A stretch of DNA of 41,381 nt from Treponema sp. (GTDB lineage Bacteria; Spirochaetota; Spirochaetia; Treponematales; Breznakiellaceae), in contig JAIRUQ010000063.1 of assembly GCA_031254315.1 (NCBI GenBank), forward strand, positions 1-41,381. The letters run 5' to 3'. Positions 24,611 to 33,497 of the stretch are shown here, in pieces. The position numbers and the translations under genes were made by a program. The stretch's first letter is position 1. Every line of letters begins with the position of its first letter. The notes beneath the pieces are model-generated. The model ran no database searches. It was not told where the DNA came from and saw only the letters and a list, made by a program, of their open reading frames with translations.

Positions 24611-25606
24611 TCAATATAGAGGCTCAGGGATAATATCCCCGTTTTCGTCCAATTCTTCCCATGAGTTGTAGGTATCGTCCAACCCTCTAAGTTTGGCAAT
24701 ATAATCATACAGACGCATTAACTCCTGCGCGACAATGGCATGAAGGAAAATGTATTTTGCCCTCTGTCCCAGGGCAAAGGCAACCTCGGCATAATTGCGG
24801 CGGTATGGGGCAACGGAATTTCTGTCATCCAGTGAAAATGATGAAATATAATCATTGTAGCTGTCTTCCAGTTCCAGTTCTATAAGGTAGGAATCTTTAA
24901 GCGGGATCGAGACGCTTAAAGGCAGTTCACGGTTATCAATACCGATCAGCACAAAGTTGTCCCAATCTAATTCATTCTCAGGCTTAAATAGAGGAGACCT
25001 GGTGATATAATGGGGAACATACAACTGAAAAAGAATCTTAGTATCTACCTTATTTGTAAAAGGTCCTATCATTACTTTACAGCCAAATGGGTGATGGTTG
25101 ATAAAAGGAAATTCAATATATTCGCCGTCTTTTTCCTGTACATACTCTCCCCTGTTAAACAAACAATAATCGCTTTGATTTACAAGAACATTATCAAGCG
25201 CCTCTTTTATTGCCTGCCTGAAAAGCCGTGGGAAGAATTCATCCTCCGCTTTTTCCATTTCCTCTATAAATGTTTCATCCAGTTTTTTTCCAAACCCCAT
25301 GTTATCCATCAAAATATTGATAATCGCCAAGACCGGAGTCCGCACTTCCTCGCGAAGCCTTGAATTTTCACTCCCAATGCCTACAAACCCTCCAATAGCC
25401 GTCAAGTTATCTGCAATTACTTTCGCGAGTTCTTTTTTTAGATATATCATAATCTGCCCCTGAAACAAAGCGCGAAGTTCCCGGTAGTCTTTTTCAAAGA
25501 CTATACCCTGCTCTTCTATTCTCAGCAATCCTCTTATAAATTCTCTGTAAGGTCTCAACTTGAGTGTGGAGAGTCTTATAATTTGGTTTTGGACGCTTTC
25601 TTCCAT
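24611..25606 (-). CDS. Hypothetical protein, probably cytoplasmic
   Basis: Unrecognised 331-aa protein without signal peptide or membrane segment. It has a helical N-terminal half (IIRLSTLKLRPYREFIRGLL; EMEKAEDEFFPRLFRQAIKEAL), a beta-rich middle (KVMIGPFTNKVDTKILFQLYVP) and an acidic C-terminus. The ATG lies 4 bp after the stop of the upstream lipoprotein gene and has no clear Shine-Dalgarno, so it is probably translated by coupling. Confidence 0.75.
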   Translation of the reverse strand: MEESVQNQIIRLSTLKLRPYREFIRGLLRIEEQGIVFEKDYRELRALFQGQIMIYLKKELAKVIADNLTAIGGFVGIGSENSRLREEVRTPVLAIINILMDNMGFGKKLDETFIEEMEKAEDEFFPRLFRQAIKEALDNVLVNQSDYCLFNRGEYVQEKDGEYIEFPFINHHPFGCKVMIGPFTNKVDTKILFQLYVPHYITRSPLFKPENELDWDNFVLIGIDNRELPLSVSIPLKDSYLIELELEDSYNDYISSFSLDDRNSVAPYRRNYAEVAFALGQRAKYIFLHAIVAQELMRLYDYIAKLRGLDDTYNSWEELDENGDIIPEPLY

Positions 25607-25610
25607 TGGA

Positions 25611-26027
25611 TTAATAACTTGTTTCGTACGCTATAAGCGATTCAGGACGACCGCCAAAATGAAGGAGCAGGTATCTTTCTCTATCGTAATACGGCGACGG
25701 ATAGATAGCCGTATATTCATAAGGAATTTCCTTCAGCACACCGCCATATTCAATAAAGAGTTTTCCTTTATCTGAATATCCTTTAAGGGGATATCCTCTG
25801 GGGAAATCTTTGAAAGGACATTGATTATCATTACTCCAAAGCGCCTGATACCCTTGAATGGTAATACGGTCAGAAGTTATTATAAGCGTCCCTGAATAAT
25901 AACCGCCACTATTGGTAACCCATGTTCCCTGCAAGTTATAATCAAAAGAGTTGGAATCGAAGTCCCAATCACAAGCGGTTACGAAAAAAACAGCCAGCAG
26001 GCTGACGCAAACGGTATAAATTCTCAT
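25611..26027 (-). CDS. Small lipoprotein
   Basis: A 138-aa protein with a lipoprotein signal (VSLLAVFFVTAC, Cys near residue 19). The mature part (LQGTWVTNSGGYYSGTLIITSDRITIQGY) reads like a small beta-barrel similar to lipocalin-type lipoproteins common in treponemes. GAGG precedes the ATG. It is the first gene of a two-gene unit with 24611-25606. Function unknown. Confidence 0.75.
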   Translation of the reverse strand: MRIYTVCVSLLAVFFVTACDWDFDSNSFDYNLQGTWVTNSGGYYSGTLIITSDRITIQGYQALWSNDNQCPFKDFPRGYPLKGYSDKGKLFIEYGGVLKEIPYEYTAIYPSPYYDRERYLLLHFGGRPESLIAYETSY

Positions 26028-26076
26028 GTTTTGTCCTCACTTCTAGAACAAAGGAAGTGCGGGGTTGGTTACATAG

Positions 26077-26143
26077 CGCAAAAAACACCAAGGCATGGAG
26101 GATGAGGAAAACTCACAAACCTCAACCTTCGTACCTTAGTGAA
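26077..26143. repeat. Degenerate CAC(A)AAGGCACGAAGG inverted repeat
   Basis: CACCAAGGCATGGAGG and, about 35 bp on, CCTTCGTACCTTAGTG are imperfect complements, related to the arrays at 35133-35336. Confidence 0.5.
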
Positions 26144-26155
26144 TGAAATAAATTT

Positions 26156-26986
26156 TTACCTTATGTCTACCATTTCTAAAGATATCCCTGTACCAATCGA
26201 ACCCTGACTCGCTCCTATAAGAGTCCCTTGTACTGATAATACGGCAGTTCTACTTAGCCTGATTACATCACTCTGATTCGTGTAGAATCTACAATAGACA
26301 ATGTCGCCAAGAAGGGAAGAAAAATATAAATTCGCATTCCTTTCAACCAAATTCTGACTTAATGTAACAAGGTATCTATACGTCGTTCCGTTTATTACCC
26401 TGCTGGACTCTCTTACATCAGAAATAGGTCCACTGATATTAAAGATAGACCCTTTGGCATACTTCTCAATAAAATCTCCAAAAGCAAGCCCCGTAAAATC
26501 TTTCATAATTGTATAGACGAATTTTATATCTGCCATCGCCGCCCTTTCATGACGATCAAAATCTGCCTGATTATTGGCTATTGCCACCATTTTTGCAGAA
26601 ATAGTACTTGCTACCTGATTAAAGTTATAAAATCCAAATGATTCAACTCTACTCCACCCTTTTTCATCACGCGAATATATGTTCGCATACGAAATATCAA
26701 TCTCACCGGTTTGAGATAATTGTACTGTCATGTCATAAGAGAGAGGCGTAGTAATCGCATACCCTGTTATGCCCGTAAGAACATATTTGTTGTTGTAAAA
26801 GTCTATATCCAAATACCTAGCGTTTGGATATAGTTCCGAAAATGTCCCATAAATCGCCGGATACAATTCAGTACCGGTGGGATAAGGTTGTTTCTCAGCC
26901 GGAGTGCCACCTAATGAGAAACAACTTGAGGTGACCAACAGCACGACAACAGCAATTGCCGTCATTAAAAACCATTTCTTTTTCAT
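26156..26986 (-). CDS. Lipoprotein
   Basis: A 276-aa lipoprotein with signal MTAIAVVVLLVTSSC and mature N-terminus CFSLGG. The rest is soluble and beta-rich (YLDIDFYNNKYVLTGITGYAI; YRYLVTLSQNLVERNANLYF; SVQGTLIGASQGSIGTGISLEMVDIR). The last segment resembles an OB-like end seen in treponemal envelope proteins, but I do not recognise the family. The ATG at 26986 with AAGGAAGGAAAATT upstream is preferred to an in-frame ATG at 27013. Confidence 0.75.
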   Translation of the reverse strand: MKKKWFLMTAIAVVVLLVTSSCFSLGGTPAEKQPYPTGTELYPAIYGTFSELYPNARYLDIDFYNNKYVLTGITGYAITTPLSYDMTVQLSQTGEIDISYANIYSRDEKGWSRVESFGFYNFNQVASTISAKMVAIANNQADFDRHERAAMADIKFVYTIMKDFTGLAFGDFIEKYAKGSIFNISGPISDVRESSRVINGTTYRYLVTLSQNLVERNANLYFSSLLGDIVYCRFYTNQSDVIRLSRTAVLSVQGTLIGASQGSIGTGISLEMVDIR

Positions 26987-27060
26987 AATTTTCCTTCCTT
27001 TCAAATATTTCAAAACTCATACGAGTCTTGTTTACTTAATTTCAATTCGATGAATAAGCA

Positions 27061-27243
27061 TCACTTCTTCCCCAAAGCGATTTTCACAACAGATAAGCCG
27101 TTGTTCGCCTTCTTTTGGCAGTCGGGCAGGCTTTTCTGGGCTTGCATTCCGGCGATAAAAACAGCTACTTTGGAAACTTCCTCTTCCGTGGAATTTCGGA
27201 CAAAACTGATAATTTCACCTTTTATCCTGTGACTATCCGCCAT
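27061..27243 (-). CDS. Small hypothetical protein
   Basis: A 60-aa protein (ADSHRIKGEIISFVRNSTEE, then VSKVAVFIAGMQAQK) that looks mostly helical, with no signal peptide. AAAGAGGCG precedes the ATG at 27243, so the upstream in-frame ATG at 27276 is unlikely. It is divergent from the Xre regulator, with a palindrome over its predicted -10, so it may be a target of that regulator. Confidence 0.6.
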   Translation of the reverse strand: MADSHRIKGEIISFVRNSTEEEVSKVAVFIAGMQAQKSLPDCQKKANNGLSVVKIALGKK

Positions 27244-27265
27244 AACGCCTCTTTCATATAAATTG

Positions 27266-27282
27266 AGTAAATACAATTTACT
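27266..27282. promoter_or_regulatory. Candidate operator of the Xre regulator
   Basis: AGTAAAT-ACA-ATTTACT is a perfect 7-bp inverted repeat with a 3-bp spacer. It overlaps the -10 position of a minus-strand promoter whose -35 is TTGACA (27304-27299), so a bound protein would block the small gene at 27243. Confidence 0.5.
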
Positions 27283-27338
27283 ATTGATTTAATACATTTG
27301 TCAAGCGGAAAAATACTAATTTTGAAAAAAAATCTCCA

Positions 27339-27367
27339 TTGCCCATCTGTATTTTTTGTGGTATTCT
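27339..27367 (+). promoter_or_regulatory. Xre regulator promoter, apparently leaderless
   Basis: TTGCCC (27339-27344), 17 bp and TATTCT (27362-27367) are followed by 6 nt and the ATG at 27374. No Shine-Dalgarno is present. Confidence 0.5.
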
Positions 27368-27373
27368 GTATAA

Positions 27374-27736
27374 ATGGCTCTGTCTGACCGAATGAGAATA
27401 ATAATCAATGAAAGCGGATTAAAACAGAAAGAATTTGCCAAGAGCATTAAAGTAACGGACAGCTATATTTCCAAGGTCATCAGGGATGAATCGGGAATGT
27501 CCAACAGGACTGCTATGGCAATTGAGCAATTATACGGCTATTCGTATGACTGGATTGTAAAGGGCAAAGACCCCAAAATGCTCTCGGGGCGGGGGCGCAA
27601 TTTAACAAGTCTGCAAAGAAAAATAATTATGGATGTCGAGCAAATGAACGAGAGCGAACTGCGTGCCCTTCTTGCCTTTATAGAGACTCTAAAAAAATCG
27701 GTAGTACGCCCCACCCGTGAACGAAAAGCTCAGTAA
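27374..27736 (+). CDS. Xre-family helix-turn-helix regulator
   Basis: A 120-aa cytoplasmic DNA-binding protein. Residues about 5-60 form a Cro/C1-type five-helix domain: IIINESGLKQKEFAKSIKVT, SYISKVIRDESGMSNRTAMA, then YGYSYDWIVKGKDP. The C-terminal part (MNESELRALLAFIETLKKS) is a helix that may dimerise. No phage or restriction genes are adjacent. It probably controls itself and the divergent small gene. Confidence 0.88.
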   Translation: MALSDRMRIIINESGLKQKEFAKSIKVTDSYISKVIRDESGMSNRTAMAIEQLYGYSYDWIVKGKDPKMLSGRGRNLTSLQRKIIMDVEQMNESELRALLAFIETLKKSVVRPTRERKAQ

Positions 27737-27761
27737 CAATGAGTAAATCGAAAGAATTTTT

Positions 27762-27870
27762 ATCAACGAATTACACGAATTAAGACGAATGATCTTATGA
27801 AATAAGAAAGGTTATCCTTCATGATCTCTTCCTTAAGTCTTCATTCGCGTTCATTCGTTATATTCGTGTA
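27762..27870. repeat. Palindromic 9-bp-period CGAAT repeat
   Basis: ATCAACGAATTACACGAAT units on the left and ATTCGCGTTCATTCGT units on the right form an imperfect inverted pair about 109 bp long. Confidence 0.7.
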
Positions 27871-27985
27871 AGGCGCACCGCTCAGGCTAAAGCCTTCGCG
27901 CGTTTTTCATCTTGGTCACGTTTATTGTGCGCCACGCCGTGCTGATTTATTCATCCACATAGCTACGCTATGCATCATTAGGCGC
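27871..27985. repeat. GGCTAAAGCC hairpin element, copy 3
   Basis: It carries the same ordered parts as 18241-18417: GGCTAAAGCC core in a GCGC stem, TTCATCTTGGTCACG, GCCACGCC, TTCATCCACA and a final hairpin CATAGC-TAC-GCTATG (27958-27972). The final hairpin keeps its 6-bp stem and 3-nt loop although three of the six pairs differ from the 18390 copy. Confidence 0.7.
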
Positions 27986-28063
27986 CTTTGCATTTTTTTT
28001 CAACTTTTTTTCAGTTTCGAGCAAGCGCCACGCTATCTGCACGCCATATAAGTATAACTTTTT

Positions 28064-28144
28064 CTTGTACGGGGACCTCTCCGGTTCCCGTACAAGTTTT
28101 GCCTGACCGAAAAAACGTTGTTTATGCGGTCGGGCGGGGTTTTT
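28064..28144 (+). ncRNA. Tandem strong hairpins ending in a T-tract: candidate small RNA or double terminator
   Basis: Hairpin 1 (28064-28096) has a 14-bp stem (CTTGTACGGGGACC paired with GGTTCCCGTACAAG, including G-U) and a 5-nt loop, followed by TTTT. Hairpin 2 (28101-28135) has a 9-bp stem GCCTGACCG/CGGTCGGGC followed by GGGGTTTTT, a good intrinsic terminator. The nearest upstream plus-strand gene ends more than 300 bp away, so a separate short transcript is possible. No promoter is obvious. Confidence 0.4.
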
Positions 28145-28203
28145 AACAGGTTAATTGTGAAAAACTCTGAAAAGTAGTATATTAAGAGATAGGAGCTATT
28201 GTT

Positions 28204-28884
28204 ATGGAAGCGACACAAACAGCCAATCCCCCAACCTTTGAGTCAGTGTGGGCTGGTTTGCAGGAAGTCAGGCAGACTCTCAGAGAAAGCGCTGAACGAC
28301 ACAGGGAAATTGATCGGATTCTCAAGGAAAACTCTGAAGAGCAAAAGGAACGGCATAAAGAAATTGACCGCATTATGAAGGAAAACGCTGAAGAGCAAAA
28401 GGAACGGCAAAAAGAAACCGACCGAATTATCAAAGAAACTGATAAACGTATCGGAAAACTCGGTAATCGTTTTGGTGAAATGATTGAATATATGGTCATG
28501 CCGAATCTCGTAAAAAGATTCCGGGAAATGGGTTTCGGTTTTACCGAGGCATATCCCCATTCCGTCATAGAAGATGAAGAAAATAATATATTCACCGAAG
28601 TTGACATTACTTTGACAAATGGCGAAAAGAGAATGATTGTCGAAGTCAAGTCCAAGCCGACTACGGAGGATATCATCGAGCATGTGCGGCGCATGGAGAA
28701 AATACGTACGCATGCAAATTTGCACGGACACAAGCGGCAATTTTTAGGCGCCGTTGCCGGCATGGTCTTTAATAATAAAGAAAAAACATTTGCCCTAAAA
28801 AACGGTTTTTATGTTATAGAGCCGTCAGGAGATACGTTTACTGTTACTGTACCAGAAGGTATCTATTCTCCGCAAGAATGGTAG
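28204..28884 (+). CDS. DUF3782-like coiled-coil PD-(D/E)XK superfamily protein
   Basis: A 226-aa protein. Residues about 30-90 are a coiled coil built from an 18-residue unit repeated about three times (ERHREIDRILKENSEEQK and variants). The C-terminal domain has the PD-(D/E)XK layout: FTEVDITLTNGEKRMIVEVKSK, with Asp, Glu and Lys in D-x(n)-E-x-K spacing. Such proteins are widespread and uncharacterised; nuclease activity is inferred from the superfamily only. AGGAG precedes the ATG. It is convergent with pgk and stands alone. Confidence 0.75.
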   Translation: MEATQTANPPTFESVWAGLQEVRQTLRESAERHREIDRILKENSEEQKERHKEIDRIMKENAEEQKERQKETDRIIKETDKRIGKLGNRFGEMIEYMVMPNLVKRFREMGFGFTEAYPHSVIEDEENNIFTEVDITLTNGEKRMIVEVKSKPTTEDIIEHVRRMEKIRTHANLHGHKRQFLGAVAGMVFNNKEKTFALKNGFYVIEPSGDTFTVTVPEGIYSPQEW

Positions 28885-28910
28885 GAAATAGCGGTGTTGT
28901 TAGGCATTCA

Positions 28911-30173
28911 TTAGCCTTTGCACACTTCAATTCCGGGCAGTTTTTTCCCTTCCAGCAACTCAAGTGAAGCGCCGCCGCCGGTGCTTACATGGCTCATCTT
29001 TGAGGCAAGACCGAATTTGTTGACAGCCGCTACTGAGTCGCCGCCGCCTACTACGGTGATCGCGCCCTTGCCGGTAGCTTCAGCTACAAGTATAGCGACT
29101 TCTTCCGTTCCTTTCGCGAAAGCGTCAAATTCAAAAACGCCGACAGGTCCGTTCCACACAATTGTTTTCGCTACAGCCAGAACTTCTTTGTACTTGGCGA
29201 GGGTCTTCGGTCCTACGTCCAGTCCCAACAAATTGTCGGGGAGATCAAGACCGTCAACAGGAACGGGAACAGAAGACGCGTCAAAAGATGTCGCGCCTAC
29301 ATGATCCACAGGCAGAACAATCTGTACCTTCGTACTTTCCGCGGCAGAAAGAATCTTTTTCGCCGTGTCAAGCTGGTCGTCTTCAACTAACGACTTCCCT
29401 ATTTTGTGACCTTGCGCTTTAAGGAAAGTATACGCCATGCCGCCGCCGATAATGAGCGCGCTTGAATTTTTTAAGAGGCTTTCAAGAACCGCTATTTTAG
29501 ATGAAACTTTCGCTCCGCCGATAATAGCAACTAACGGTTTTTGCGGATTTGTAACAATAGGCTCAAGATAGTTGACTTCTTTTTCCATGAGGAAACCGGC
29601 AACCGATACAGGAACAAACTTCGCTATTGACGCTGTTGAAGCGTGATCGCGGTGGGCAGTGCCGAACGCGTCATTGACAAATATTTCGCCGTAAGTCGCG
29701 AGCTCTTTTGCCAGCTTGTCAAGGTCAGATGCGTCCTTCGCCGTCTCTTCTTTATGGAAACGGGTATTTTCAAGCATGATTACAGAGCCGTCGCTCTGGC
29801 TTTCGATAAACGCTTTCTTCCCATAACAGCCGTCTTCTCCGGCAAAAATTACAGGTTTGCCAAGTTTGTTTTGAAGATACGCGGCGACAGGAGCCATGCG
29901 GCATTTGCCTTTGATATATGTAGCTTCATCAAAAGACTTTCCGTCTTTCTCGGCTTTTTCTTTTGCCTTCTTCGCGTCCTTGGAAGGATCGCCAAGGTGG
30001 GACATCAGGGTAAGGGATTTAGCTCCCTGCTCCAGAATATATTTAATGGTAGGCAATGCCGCTACAATTCGGGTATCGTCCTGCACTACCCCGTCTTTCA
30101 TAGGTACGTTAAAGTCAACACGCATAATTATACGTTTGCCTTTTAAGTCTACGGTTTTTACGGTCTTTATCAT
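28911..30173 (-). CDS. pgk: Phosphoglycerate kinase
   Basis: A 420-aa two-domain glycolytic kinase making ATP from 1,3-bisphosphoglycerate. Motifs include [15 protein letters not shown] near the N-terminus, [26 protein letters not shown] sequence (reads [17 protein letters not shown]), [14 protein letters not shown] and the nucleotide-site [11 protein letters not shown], then [19 protein letters not shown] lies before the ATG at 30173; the frame extends to a TTG at 30188, but that codon is part of the ribosome binding site. Confidence 0.97.
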   Translation of the reverse strand: MIKTVKTVDLKGKRIIMRVDFNVPMKDGVVQDDTRIVAALPTIKYILEQGAKSLTLMSHLGDPSKDAKKAKEKAEKDGKSFDEATYIKGKCRMAPVAAYLQNKLGKPVIFAGEDGCYGKKAFIESQSDGSVIMLENTRFHKEETAKDASDLDKLAKELATYGEIFVNDAFGTAHRDHASTASIAKFVPVSVAGFLMEKEVNYLEPIVTNPQKPLVAIIGGAKVSSKIAVLESLLKNSSALIIGGGMAYTFLKAQGHKIGKSLVEDDQLDTAKKILSAAESTKVQIVLPVDHVGATSFDASSVPVPVDGLDLPDNLLGLDVGPKTLAKYKEVLAVAKTIVWNGPVGVFEFDAFAKGTEEVAILVAEATGKGAITVVGGGDSVAAVNKFGLASKMSHVSTGGGASLELLEGKKLPGIEVCKG

Positions 30174-30227
30174 AACTATTCCCTCCAATTTTTTTCAACT
30201 ACTCACTAACTAACATGATACAAAGAA

Positions 30228-30303
30228 GAGTCAACGAATTACACGAATAGAACGAATTAAAACGAATAATATTAAAGTTAATATTCGCGCTCATTCGTTG
30301 ATC
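30228..30303. repeat. Palindromic 9-bp-period CGAAT repeat between pgk and gap
   Basis: AGTCAACGAATTACACGAAT and further CGAAT units are mirrored by ATATTCGCGCTCATTCGTTGATCC. It takes up most of the 145-bp gap. Confidence 0.7.
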
Positions 30304-30333
30304 CCCTTGTACCAAAATACCCCATACGGCGGG

Positions 30334-31419
<1,086 letters not shown>

Positions 31420-31431
31420 TCAATTTTATAT

Positions 31432-31460
31432 AGATTACCAGAAATGGGGAATTTAGTCAA
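31432..31460 (-). promoter_or_regulatory. gap promoter
   Basis: Minus-strand TTGACT (31460-31455), 17 bp and TAATCT (31437-31432) lie about 33 bp before the gap ATG. Confidence 0.5.
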
Positions 31461-31485
31461 TTACCCGAATTGCCTAGTTTTCACC

Positions 31486-32082
31486 CTATTTTGCCCCTGA
31501 ATCTTCCAGTATTTTAATGATGCTTGAAAAGTTCCTGCTTTTAGCGTGAGCCAGCGGACTCACTCCCTCTTTATCCGCCAAATTAACGTCCGCTCCGGCG
31601 TCAACCAATAGACGAACAACCTCCGTATGCCGCGCCCCTCCGTCGCCCAATATGATCGCCTCAAGCAACGCTGTCCATCCAATCTTGTTGATATGATTGA
31701 CACGGACATTTGTCTTTAAAAGCTCTCTTATGATTTCAACATGACCCCGGTCGGCGGCTCGGATAAGCCCTGTTCCGTTGTAGCTGTCCGTGCAGTAAAC
31801 ATCCGCTCCTGCTAGAAGAGTTTTCTTTAACAGTTCTGTAAATCCATCTGAGGTCGAAATCAAATACGCGCTTTGAAGGGTATTGTCCTTCATATTGACA
31901 TCCGCTCCTGCGGCAATCAATAAATCGACAATTTCAAGATTGTTCTTATAAGCGGCGGCTACAAGAGCGCACCTGCCTTCCTTGTCCTGCGAATGGATAT
32001 AAACGCCCTCCTTTAGTAATGATTTAACGGTTTGGACATCCCCTTTTTCTGAGGCGTTTATTAGTTGTAATGCTGTTGTCAT
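31486..32082 (-). CDS. Ankyrin-repeat protein, tandem copy 1
   Basis: A 198-aa soluble protein made of about five ankyrin repeats (EGRCALVAAAYKNNLEIVDL, LLIAAGADVNMKD, TGLIRAADRGHVEIIREL, GWTALLEAIIL, VVRLLVDAGADVNLADKEG). It is a close duplicate of the next gene: the first 77 residues differ at only one position, while the rest diverges. AAGGAGATAACACA precedes the ATG. Ankyrin proteins bind other proteins; the partner is unknown. It may follow 32136-32738 on one transcript. Confidence 0.85.
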   Translation of the reverse strand: MTTALQLINASEKGDVQTVKSLLKEGVYIHSQDKEGRCALVAAAYKNNLEIVDLLIAAGADVNMKDNTLQSAYLISTSDGFTELLKKTLLAGADVYCTDSYNGTGLIRAADRGHVEIIRELLKTNVRVNHINKIGWTALLEAIILGDGGARHTEVVRLLVDAGADVNLADKEGVSPLAHAKSRNFSSIIKILEDSGAK

Positions 32083-32135
32083 TGTGTTATCTCCTTTTTT
32101 GCTATTCCTGAAATTCCCGTCTGCTCTTCGCTCAT

Positions 32136-32738
32136 TTATTTTGCCCCTGAACTTTCCAATATTTTAATAATACCGGTATAGTTCCTGTTTTTTGCGTGCG
32201 CTAGCGGTGTAACCCCGTCTTTATCCGCCAAATTAACATCCGCGCCTGCGTCAATCAACAGACGCACAACTTCCGTATGCCGTTCATCTCCGCCGCCCAA
32301 TATGATCGCCTCAAGCAACGCTGTCCATCCAATCCTGTTAATATGATTGACACGAATATCGGTCTTTAAAAGTTCTTTGATGATTTCAACATGCCCACGG
32401 TCGGAAGCCCGAATTAGCCCTGTTCCGTTATCACTGTCAGTGCTGTGTACATCCGCTCCGGCTTTGAGGACTTTCCTAAGCAGTTCAATATATCCACATC
32501 CCTCCATGGTTGAAATCAAATACGCGCTTTGAATGGTATTGTCTTTCATATTGACATCCGCTCCCGCGGCAATCAACAAATCGACAATTTCAAGATTATT
32601 CTTGTAAGCGGCGGCTACAAGAGCGCACCTGCCTTCCTTATCCTGCGAATGGATATAAACGCCCTCCTTTAGTAATGATTTAACGGTTTGGACATCCCCC
32701 TTTTCTGAGGCGTTTATAAGTTGTAATGCTGTTGTCAT
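32136..32738 (-). CDS. Ankyrin-repeat protein, tandem copy 2
   Basis: A 200-aa paralogue of 31486-32082 with the same ankyrin layout and about 86 percent overall identity by eye. A two-residue insertion lies near residue 78 (TMEGCGYIELL versus TSDGFTELL), where the copies begin to diverge. AAAGGAG precedes the ATG. It lies downstream of the 32817-33308 toxin-antitoxin-like pair on the same strand. Confidence 0.85.
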   Translation of the reverse strand: MTTALQLINASEKGDVQTVKSLLKEGVYIHSQDKEGRCALVAAAYKNNLEIVDLLIAAGADVNMKDNTIQSAYLISTMEGCGYIELLRKVLKAGADVHSTDSDNGTGLIRASDRGHVEIIKELLKTDIRVNHINRIGWTALLEAIILGGGDERHTEVVRLLIDAGADVNLADKDGVTPLAHAKNRNYTGIIKILESSGAK

Positions 32739-32816
32739 TGTGATGTCTCCTTTATTGCTCTCCGCTATTTTATTAAAAGTTTTTATTTTAATATTAAAAG
32801 AAAAATGAATATTTCA

Positions 32817-33047
32817 TTAACTATATGCGGTAATTTTTTCATGTACCATTTCGCCAAGAATTTGCAGAGGCATTTTATTTGTTGCCATAGCGCGAGTAAT
32901 AATATAATCGGCGCTTGCCCTGTCTAAAGCGTCAAGCAGTTCCCGCTGACGGGTAAAGATGCCACCTTCACAAGGTTTTAGCGATATATCGGCATTGGTA
33001 ATTTCCTCATCAAGAGTATCTGCTTCTTTTTCCGTCATTCTAGCCAT
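32817..33047 (-). CDS. Probable antitoxin of a two-gene module
   Basis: A 76-aa acidic protein (TEKEADTLDEEITNADISLK, GGIFTRQRELLDALDRASAD, ILGEMVHEKITAY) with the size and helical C-terminus of small antitoxins. It follows the 33057-33308 gene with a 9-bp gap on the same strand. I cannot name the family with certainty. DNA binding is possible but no clear ribbon-helix-helix is seen. Confidence 0.55.
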   Translation of the reverse strand: MARMTEKEADTLDEEITNADISLKPCEGGIFTRQRELLDALDRASADYIITRAMATNKMPLQILGEMVHEKITAYS

Positions 33048-33056
33048 AATCTTCTC

Positions 33057-33308
33057 CTATAAGTCAAGCTGACCTAAAAACTTCTTTCTACATGGCATGG
33101 CGTGAAACACATTTACTGTATCATCATCAATTATATTATAAGCAACTTCAAGAAGATTTCCAACAGTATCATACCCAACAACCAGCCATTTGTTTTTATA
33201 AGCTTCAAGTAATTGTTCATGAAGCGGGTGCCACAAAGCATAACGGATATTGGCTTCTGAGACATCATGCTTAAAAGCAGCTTCATTGAACTCAATAACC
33301 GGAAACAT
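33057..33308 (-). CDS. Probable toxin of a two-gene module
   Basis: An 83-aa protein (FPVIEFNEAAFKHDVSEANI, LVVGYDTVGNLLEVAYNIID, TVNVFHAMPCRKKFL). The pattern of an N-terminal helix, a G-[YF]-D-x-x-G-N-L-L-E-V strand and a terminal V-F-H-A-M-x-x-R segment recalls BrnT/DUF4258-type RelE-fold toxins. The toxin-first order also fits BrnT-BrnA. The His and Arg in FHAMPCRKK would be candidate catalytic residues. GGAA lies just before the ATG. Confidence 0.55.
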   Translation of the reverse strand: MFPVIEFNEAAFKHDVSEANIRYALWHPLHEQLLEAYKNKWLVVGYDTVGNLLEVAYNIIDDDTVNVFHAMPCRKKFLGQLDL

Positions 33309-33497
33309 AATATTTCCATGGTTGTTTTGAATTTAAAAACATCTTGACTTCAGTATATAATAAACGGCGGATTTTGAAAAGGATTTAAGGTGTCATAATT
33401 CTGCTATTCCAGAAATTCCCGTCTATATCATTGCTCACTGCTCATTGGGTAAACAACGCCGCGTATTGTTACAGCACCGTTCCCCCATTGCTCTTTA

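Noticed and set aside
33131..33319. Alternative open frame beginning ATGGAAATATT upstream of the toxin-like gene
   Set aside because: Out of frame with the recognisable protein and without family features; its start serves as the ribosome-binding region of the real gene.
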